The notes below the pieces were generated by a model, which did not search any database, had not been told where the DNA came from, and saw nothing but the letters and a program-made list of their open reading frames with translations. This document shows, one piece after another, positions 1 through 4,182 of a DNA stretch of 6,895 bases (positions are counted from its first letter, which is position 1; each line of letters opens with the position of its first letter). Source of the stretch: Streptosporangiaceae bacterium. GTDB taxonomy: Bacteria; Actinomycetota; Actinomycetes; Streptosporangiales; Streptosporangiaceae. Position numbers and translations under genes: made by a program. The stretch is from NCBI GenBank assembly GCA_030045215.1, contig JASIBJ010000271.1, forward strand, positions 1-6,895, read 5' to 3'.

Positions 1-1718
1 CCAGGTACTCGGAAGAACTCCAGCTCGACCTGTCGACCGTGGTGCCGTCCCTGGCCGGGCCGAAGCGCCCGCAGGACCGGGTGGCGCTTAGCGACGCGAA
101 GACTTCGTTCCGCAACTCTCTCGGTTCCTATGTCCAGCTCGACAAGCTGGACGGCGATATCGCCGACACGTTCCCGGCCTCCGATCCATTCGTCGCCGAC
201 AGCGAGAACGGCAACGGCACGATCGTCAGGACTGCTGGCAGCCACGGCGGCCGGCCCTCCGCGCCCGCCGAGGTCACGCTCGATGACGGCACCAGGACCT
301 CGGTTGACCACGGCTCGGTTGTGATCGCGGCGATCACGTCGTGCACCAACACCTCCAACCCGTCGGTGATGGTGGGCGCGGCCCTGCTGGCCAAGAAGGC
401 GGTCGAGGCCGGGCTGGAGCGCAAGCCATGGGTGAAGACCACGCTGGCGCCCGGCTCGAAGGTGGTCATGGACTACTACGAGCGCGCGGGCCTGACCCCC
501 TACCTGGAGAAGCTCGGCTTCAGCCTGGTCGGCTACGGCTGCACGACGTGCATCGGTAACTCAGGCCCGCTGCCCGAGGCGATCAGCGCGGCCGTCGCGG
601 CCAACGACCTCGCGGTGGTCTCGGTGCTGTCCGGCAACCGCAACTTTGAGGGCCGAATCAATCCCGACGTCAAGATGAACTACCTGGCCTCGCCCCCGCT
701 GGTCGTGGCCTACGCGCTCGCCGGGACCATGGACATCGACTTGACGACAGAACCAATAGGAACGGGGTCGTCCGGCCAGCCGGTGTACCTGCGGGAGCTG
801 TGGCCTGCCCCAGCCGAGATTGAGTCGATCGTGGAGACAGCCGTCGCGGCGGAGATGTTCACCAGGGACTACGCCGACGTGTTCAGCGGCGATGAACGCT
901 GGCAGGAGCTGGACGTGCCGCCGGGCGACACGTTCGCGTGGGATCCGGACTCCACGTACGTACGGCACCCGCCGTATTTCGAGGGGATGCGAACCAGGCC
1001 GACCCCGGTGACCGACATCCACGGCGCCCGTGTGCTGGCGGTGCTCGGCGACTCGGTGACCACCGACCACATCTCCCCGGCCGGAGCGATCAAGACCGAC
1101 AGCCCGGCCGGCAGGTACCTGACCGAGCACGGCGTGCAGCGGGCCGACTTCAACAGCTACGGCTCCCGGCGCGGCAATCACGAGGTGATGATCCGGGGCA
1201 CGTTCGCCAACATCCGGCTGCGTAACCTGCTGGCGCCCGGCACCGAGGGCGGGGTCACGGTCAAGCTGCCCGAGGGCGAGGAGATGTCGATCTACGACGC
1301 GTCGCGTCAGTACCTCGAGACCGGGACGCCGCTGGTCGTGCTCGCGGGCAAGGAGTACGGGTCAGGTTCGTCGCGCGACTGGGCTGCCAAGGGCACCGCG
1401 CTGCTCGGGGTCCGGGCGGTCCTGGTCGAGTCGTTCGAGCGAATCCATCGCTCGAACCTGATCGGGATGGGGGTCCTGCCGCTGCAGTTCAAGCCGGGCG
1501 ACAGCCGCGAGTCCCTGGGCCTCACCGGGCACGAGGTGTTCGACGTGACTGGCGTTGAGGCGATCAACTCAGGCGACACGCCGCGCGAGGTCACGGTGCG
1601 CGCCGATGACAAGGAGTTCACCGCGATCGTGCGGATCGACACGCCGGGCGAGGCCGAGTACTACCGGCACGGCGGGATCATGCAGTACGTGCTGCGCTCG
1701 CTGCTCAGCCGGGCCTGA
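1..1718 (+). CDS. acn: Aconitate hydratase, C-terminal two thirds (5' end outside window)
   Basis: This cytoplasmic [4Fe-4S] enzyme interconverts citrate and isocitrate in the TCA cycle. The frame is open from base 3, so the GTG codons at 39 and 42 are internal. The first visible residues ([16 protein letters not shown]) match the aconitase core before its first cluster cysteine. About 571 residues remain of a family length near 900. All three cluster cysteines are present: one in SCTNTSNPS (codon 342-344) and two in [11 protein letters not shown] (codons 540-542 and 549-551). The C-terminal swivel domain follows, with [16 protein letters not shown] (1047-1094), [20 protein letters not shown], and the substrate-binding [13 protein letters not shown] (SSRDW at 1368-1382). 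The protein ends in the usual [13 protein letters not shown]. These features match the AcnA/IRP-type monomeric family rather than AcnB. The visible part shows no frameshift or missing key residue. The TGA is at 1716-1718. Confidence 0.97.
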   Translation, partial: RYSEELQLDLSTVVPSLAGPKRPQDRVALSDAKTSFRNSLGSYVQLDKLDGDIADTFPASDPFVADSENGNGTIVRTAGSHGGRPSAPAEVTLDDGTRTSVDHGSVVIAAITSCTNTSNPSVMVGAALLAKKAVEAGLERKPWVKTTLAPGSKVVMDYYERAGLTPYLEKLGFSLVGYGCTTCIGNSGPLPEAISAAVAANDLAVVSVLSGNRNFEGRINPDVKMNYLASPPLVVAYALAGTMDIDLTTEPIGTGSSGQPVYLRELWPAPAEIESIVETAVAAEMFTRDYADVFSGDERWQELDVPPGDTFAWDPDSTYVRHPPYFEGMRTRPTPVTDIHGARVLAVLGDSVTTDHISPAGAIKTDSPAGRYLTEHGVQRADFNSYGSRRGNHEVMIRGTFANIRLRNLLAPGTEGGVTVKLPEGEEMSIYDASRQYLETGTPLVVLAGKEYGSGSSRDWAAKGTALLGVRAVLVESFERIHRSNLIGMGVLPLQFKPGDSRESLGLTGHEVFDVTGVEAINSGDTPREVTVRADDKEFTAIVRIDTPGEAEYYRHGGIMQYVLRSLLSRA

Positions 1719-1741
1719 CCCGCCGTCCGCGCCGAGACTAA

Positions 1742-1760
1742 GCCGATACAAGGCCGATAC
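1742..1760. repeat. Tandem direct repeat GCCGATAC, 11-bp period
   Basis: GCCGATAC occurs at 1742-1749 and again, identically, at 1753-1760. The base two positions before each copy is also A in both. The copies are offset by 11 bp, about one helical turn, which would put them on the same face of the DNA. They lie between the aconitase stop codon and the secreted-protein gene. Spaced direct repeats like this can be regulator sites, but I do not recognise a known operator. No clear -35/-10 pair could be assigned next to it. Confidence 0.4.
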
Positions 1761-1775
1761 CGCGTCGCCTCAACC

Positions 1776-1795
1776 GGCGCCGCGTTCCCGGCGTC
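1776..1795 (+). terminator. GC-rich hairpin between acn and the secreted-protein gene
   Basis: GGCGCCG (1776-1782) pairs with CGGCGTC (1789-1795) in a 7-bp stem with one G-U pair and a 6-base loop. It starts 58 bases after the aconitase stop codon. No T-tract follows, so if it ends acn transcription it would be the tract-less type often proposed in actinobacteria. It could equally be part of the leader of the next gene, since its last base also begins the Shine-Dalgarno-complementary tract. Confidence 0.35.
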
Positions 1796-1827
1796 CCCCT
1801 TGTGGCAGGAATAGTCCGAGAAGGGGG
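1795..1827 (+). promoter_or_regulatory. Shine-Dalgarno sequence with upstream exact complement (possible translation-masking stem)
   Basis: The Shine-Dalgarno tract AAGGGGG (1821-1827) ends 7 bases before the ATG at 1835, and it fixes that start codon. The tract CCCCCTT (1795-1801) is its exact reverse complement, allowing a 7-bp stem (five G-C, two A-U) with a 19-base loop. If it folds in the mRNA, ribosome binding would be hidden. The pairing is read directly from the sequence; a regulatory role is inference, since such matches arise easily in GC-rich DNA. Confidence 0.4.
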
Positions 1828-1834
1828 TCCACCG

Positions 1835-2308
1835 ATGAGGTTTACTCGTTTGCGCATCGCGGCGACGGCCGGCCTGGTGACGGTGGCTGCGGCCACGGCT
1901 GCGACGGTGCTTGCGGCCGCGCCCGCGTCCGCCCGCCCGGCGGCAGCCAAGGCGACGCCGGTCGTGCTGGTCAACCAGTGCAGCGGTAAGGGTCAGGTGA
2001 AGCCTTCGCCGACCATTCCGCTCCCTGAATGCATGCCTTCCAGCGTGTTCATTGGCAAGGCGTCGTGGACGAGCTGGGCCTCGGTGGCGTTCGGCGCGGG
2101 CGTCCTGGAGGTCAACAACTGCACGCCGAGTTGCGCCGGGGGCAAGTTCATCAAGTACCCGATCCTGATCGTCTTGTGGCGGGCCGAGCCGTGGGCAGGC
2201 AAGAAGGGTGAGGACTACTTCAGCCGGATGACGTGGATCTATACCGGCAAGCGGCCGAGTGGCGTCCCGGTGACGCACACGCTCAACTGGCCCGCCGCGG
2301 CCGAGTGA
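1835..2308 (+). CDS. Secreted four-cysteine protein of unknown function
   Basis: This encodes a 157-residue protein. The ATG at 1835 is chosen because AAGGGGG precedes it at 7 bases and because a classic Sec signal peptide starts there: a basic N-region (MRFTRLR), an Ala/Val/Leu core, and a likely cleavage after residue 33 (PASA before RPAA). The in-frame GTG at 1802 has no such support. The mature part is about 124 residues with four cysteines (49, 66, 96, 100), which could form two disulfides outside the cell. The pattern is a Trp pair in ASWTSWAS, then VNNCTPSCAGGKF, then YPILIVLW and a late Tyr-Phe. From memory it resembles unnamed small actinomycete exported proteins with a W-S-W-G and N-D-C-x-P-x-C-A core; no function is known to me. 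It has only one histidine, so it is not a CopC-type copper carrier despite the CopD-like gene downstream. Reading frame and export are well supported; role is unknown. Confidence 0.82.
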   Translation: MRFTRLRIAATAGLVTVAAATAATVLAAAPASARPAAAKATPVVLVNQCSGKGQVKPSPTIPLPECMPSSVFIGKASWTSWASVAFGAGVLEVNNCTPSCAGGKFIKYPILIVLWRAEPWAGKKGEDYFSRMTWIYTGKRPSGVPVTHTLNWPAAAE

Positions 2309-2515
2309 GGCCGTCTTCGGCGGGGAGTCGCTGAACTGCCCGAGCAAGGTATCGGCCGGGTAAAAGCTCCGGGCATATCCGCAGCAAACCCACCTAAAGT
2401 TCGTCGGCGCCACTACTGTCGTGCCGGTGAGATGTTTGTTGCCGGATAGCAAGTACTGCGTAGCGCGGGCGGGCTTTGCCGCTTCGACCGTCGCCCTGGG
2501 CGGCTCCTCCCGGCC
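2309..2515. other. Intergenic gap between secreted-protein and CopD-like genes
   Basis: This gap holds a bulged hairpin (2338-2374) and then a patch that is A+T-richer than its surroundings (about 2346-2460). Two hexamers of the TAnnnT type, TAAAGT (2395-2400) and TACTGT (2414-2419), could be -10 elements for the downstream gene. Neither has a convincing -35 at 16 to 19 bases. A small perfect dyad, CGCCC-T-GGGCG (2492-2502), lies 13 bases before the GTG. I see no coding frame, tRNA or recognised metal-regulator operator. Confidence 0.3.
2338..2374 (+). terminator. Bulged hairpin after the secreted-protein gene (possible terminator)
   Basis: GCCCGAGC (2338-2345) pairs with GCTCCGGGC (2366-2374) as an 8-bp stem with one unpaired C and a 20-base loop. 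It starts 30 bases after the stop codon. There is no run of T after it. Its position suggests a tract-less terminator or an mRNA-end structure for the secreted-protein gene. The large loop lowers confidence. Confidence 0.3.
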
Positions 2516-3475
2516 GTGCCGGCGATGGTAAGCGTCGCGGCCGCGGCCGTGCCGCTGTCCACGCCTGACCTGTGGCTGACCGCGGTTGAGCGCGGCGTCA
2601 TGCTGGCCGGGCTGGCGATCTCGCTCGGCGGCCTGGCGGGCCGGGGCCTGTCGCGCCAGTACAAGGGTGACCGGCCAGGGCCGTTGCCTGACCCGTGGGC
2701 GGTGCGCGGCGCCCTGCTCGGCGCCGTCGCGTGCGCCGCGCTGCTCATCACGGCGGTGGTCGGTCCCGGCCTCGCCGCCGACCTGGCCCGGCCGGCTCCT
2801 GAAGGCCTGCACTCAGGGGGCACCGCGGAGATCGCCGCGATCGAGCTTGTCCTGTTCGCGCTGGCCGCCCTGGCGCTGCGGCTGCGCCAATCGGGCCTGG
2901 GCACCCTGCTGCTGTGCTGTGTCGTGCTCGCCGAAGGGATCAGGTCGCATCCCGAGGGCATCCTCCCGGCGGCAGGCGCGTTCGTCGCCTACTGCCACAT
3001 CTTCCCGGCGATCCTGTGGGCCGGGATGCTTGTCTACGCCATCCGGGCCGCGCTGGCGTGGCGCGGTGACACCGAGGCAGCCCGCGGGATCATCCGCCTG
3101 TACGCGACCGCGGCCGCCTGGCTGTTCGCGCTCATCATCGTGACCGGGGTGATCTCGGCGCTGGTCGTGCTGCCGGTCGGGCATCTCGGGTCCGCGCTCA
3201 CCACCACTTACGGCTCGTTCCTGATTGCCAAGGCGGTGCTGGTCGCTGTGGCGGCCGGATTGGCGATGGCGGGCCGGACCCGGCTGCGGCGCGAGCACGG
3301 AGCGGGGTCGGGACCCGCTCTCGTCACCCGGCTCGAGGTCGGAGCTCTAGGGGCGGTGCTGGCCGTCACCGGTGTCCTCACCGTGCTCACGCCCCCGGCC
3401 GCGCCTGCGCACGGGTCCTCGGCGCCGTCCGCCCCGGCCAGCATGCAGCACTTGCGCCCGGTCGGGCGCGGCTGA
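2516..3475 (+). CDS. Multi-pass membrane protein with CopD-type copper-resistance domain
   Basis: This is a 319-residue integral membrane protein with about eight likely helices (near residues 20-42, 63-87, 105-122, 128-142, 152-180, 199-221, 233-253 and 272-291). The second half fits the CopD family (CopD/PcoD/YcnJ type): a histidine-tryptophan helix (YCHIFPAILWAGMLVY), then a TGVISAL helix, then TTYGSFLIAKAVLV followed by a basic loop (RTRLRRE). H145 in SHPEG and H161 in YCHIF are candidate metal ligands. Family members are linked to copper import or tolerance at the cytoplasmic membrane; copper specificity here is inferred. No CopC domain is fused or adjacent. The C-terminal tail after residue 292 is Pro/Ala/Ser-rich. 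The start is uncertain: GTG 2516 is the first possible start after an in-frame TAG at 2447, ATG 2525 is three codons later, and neither has a clear Shine-Dalgarno sequence. Confidence 0.85.
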   Translation: MPAMVSVAAAAVPLSTPDLWLTAVERGVMLAGLAISLGGLAGRGLSRQYKGDRPGPLPDPWAVRGALLGAVACAALLITAVVGPGLAADLARPAPEGLHSGGTAEIAAIELVLFALAALALRLRQSGLGTLLLCCVVLAEGIRSHPEGILPAAGAFVAYCHIFPAILWAGMLVYAIRAALAWRGDTEAARGIIRLYATAAAWLFALIIVTGVISALVVLPVGHLGSALTTTYGSFLIAKAVLVAVAAGLAMAGRTRLRREHGAGSGPALVTRLEVGALGAVLAVTGVLTVLTPPAAPAHGSSAPSAPASMQHLRPVGRG

Positions 3476-3487
3476 GCCCACCGAAAA

Positions 3488-3500
3488 CTGGTTGAACCAG
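3488..3500. promoter_or_regulatory. Perfect 13-base dyad, possible operator
   Basis: CTGGTT-G-AACCAG is a perfect inverted repeat of 6-bp arms around one base. A one-base centre makes a full RNA hairpin impossible, so a DNA-binding dimer site fits better than a terminator. It lies 12 bases after the stop codon of the CopD-like gene and contains the possible -35 hexamer of the acetyltransferase gene. A bound protein there would be expected to repress. The cognate regulator is not in the window. Confidence 0.4.
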
Positions 3501-3521
3501 GCGCAGCAGGTCAGTCAGTAT
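3492..3521 (+). promoter_or_regulatory. Possible leaderless promoter of the acetyltransferase gene
   Basis: TTGAAC (3492-3497) matches four of six positions of the -35 consensus. After 18 bases, CAGTAT (3516-3521) keeps the A at position 2 and the A and T at positions 5 and 6 of the -10. Transcription would start about 7 bases later, at or next to the ATG at 3529. This agrees with the absence of a Shine-Dalgarno sequence at a usable distance (the nearest, GCAGG, ends 18 bases before the ATG). Leaderless transcripts are common in actinobacteria. The assignment rests on weak hexamers. Confidence 0.4.
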
Positions 3522-3528
3522 CCCGGTC

Positions 3529-4155
3529 ATGGCGACCGAGCTTCGGGTGCCAGCATGGGGACGCCGCGGTGCGCTGTTGCTGCGGCCGTGGCTGGCGGCT
3601 GACATGCCCGCCCTCGTGGCCGAGATGGGCCGTGAGTACCCGAGTGCCGGACTGGCGTCCAGGGCGGACGCTTCGCGCCGCCCGACTGCCCTGCCGGGAG
3701 GGGCGCAGCGGTGGACCGGGCCGACCGATGAGCGCGACGCGGCCGAGTGGCTGGCGGGCCAGGACCGCGGCTGGCGCGACGCCGACTGGCTGACCTTCGC
3801 CGTCCTCGAAGCGGATGCCTGCACCGGATACGCGCTGGCGGGGCACGTTGCCCTCGAGAATCGCCTGGACGGCGGCCGCGTCGGTGAGCGGGAGACCGGG
3901 GAGATCCACTACTGGACCGCCGTGGCGGCCCGCGGCCGCGGCGTGGCGCCGGCCGCGGCTAGGGCAGTGACCGACTGGGCCTTCGACGCCTTCGGCGCGA
4001 GCAGCCTGCGGCAGATCATGATCGTGCACGACCTCGACAACCCGGCGTCCTGCCGGGTGGCGGAGAAAGCCGGCTACCCGTTCAGGGAAGTCAGCCCAGC
4101 CAGGCCGCCCCTGTGGTTCACCGACGGGCACATCCACCTCGCCGTGGCCAGCTGA
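3529..4155 (+). CDS. GNAT-family N-acetyltransferase (RimJ/RimL-like)
   Basis: This 208-residue cytoplasmic enzyme is predicted to move an acetyl group from acetyl-CoA to an amine; the acceptor cannot be read from the sequence. The fold order is typical. ALLLRPW (15-21) is the first strand. AEWLAGQDRGW is followed by WLTFAVLEAD and GHVALEN. GEIHYWTAVAARGRGVA contains motif A, the acetyl-CoA pyrophosphate loop RGRGVA (135-140). The last block, DNPASCRVAEKAGYPF (170-185), is the hallmark Asn/Ala-Ser/Glu-Lys-x-Gly segment of RimJ/RimL-type members. Residues about 35-70 form an Arg/Pro-rich stretch that seems longer than in close relatives as I remember them. The ATG at 3529 lacks a Shine-Dalgarno sequence and may start a leaderless mRNA. 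The gene ends 14 bases from the stop codon of the convergent leuS gene. Family assignment is firm, substrate unknown. Confidence 0.9.
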   Translation: MATELRVPAWGRRGALLLRPWLAADMPALVAEMGREYPSAGLASRADASRRPTALPGGAQRWTGPTDERDAAEWLAGQDRGWRDADWLTFAVLEADACTGYALAGHVALENRLDGGRVGERETGEIHYWTAVAARGRGVAPAAARAVTDWAFDAFGASSLRQIMIVHDLDNPASCRVAEKAGYPFREVSPARPPLWFTDGHIHLAVAS

Positions 4156-4182
4156 CGGCTGGGTCGCTGTCACCCGGCCACG
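4143..4182. terminator. Inverted repeat across the convergent gene ends (possible bidirectional terminator)
   Basis: CGTGGCC (4143-4149) and GGCCACG (4176-4182) are perfect complements. Just inside the right arm, GGGT (4161-4164) can pair with ACCC (4172-4175), extending the stem past an 11-base bulge. The structure covers both stop codons and would form in transcripts from either strand. There is no T-tract on either side, and the arms are also coding sequence for both genes, so this is a candidate only. Confidence 0.35.

Noticed and set aside
39..44. GTG as the start codon of aconitase
   Set aside because: The frame is open to base 3 and the upstream residues continue conserved aconitase sequence, so the gene is cut by the window edge.
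561..1181. Antisense open frame of 206 codons inside aconitase
   Set aside because: It overlaps conserved aconitase sequence, including the start of the swivel domain. It has no promoter, ribosome site or family signature.
1802..1804. GTG as an earlier start of the secreted protein
   Set aside because: It would place 11 residues before the signal peptide, and it lies upstream of the strong Shine-Dalgarno sequence that serves ATG 1835.
1835..2308. Secreted protein as a CopC copper carrier
   Set aside because: The mature part has one histidine and two methionines and lacks the CopC histidine/methionine arrangement. Its cysteine and tryptophan pattern fits another family.
2492..2502. CGCCC-T-GGGCG dyad before the CopD-like gene as a specific operator
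   Set aside because: It is only 5-bp G+C arms in very GC-rich DNA, with no promoter element tied to it; easily explained by chance.
1661..2812. Long antisense open frame (383 codons) across the secreted-protein gene and both its flanks
   Set aside because: Arg/Ala/Gly-rich, low-complexity translation with no domain pattern and no ribosome site. It opposes a gene with a clear signal peptide and Shine-Dalgarno sequence. Long shadow frames are expected in GC-rich DNA.
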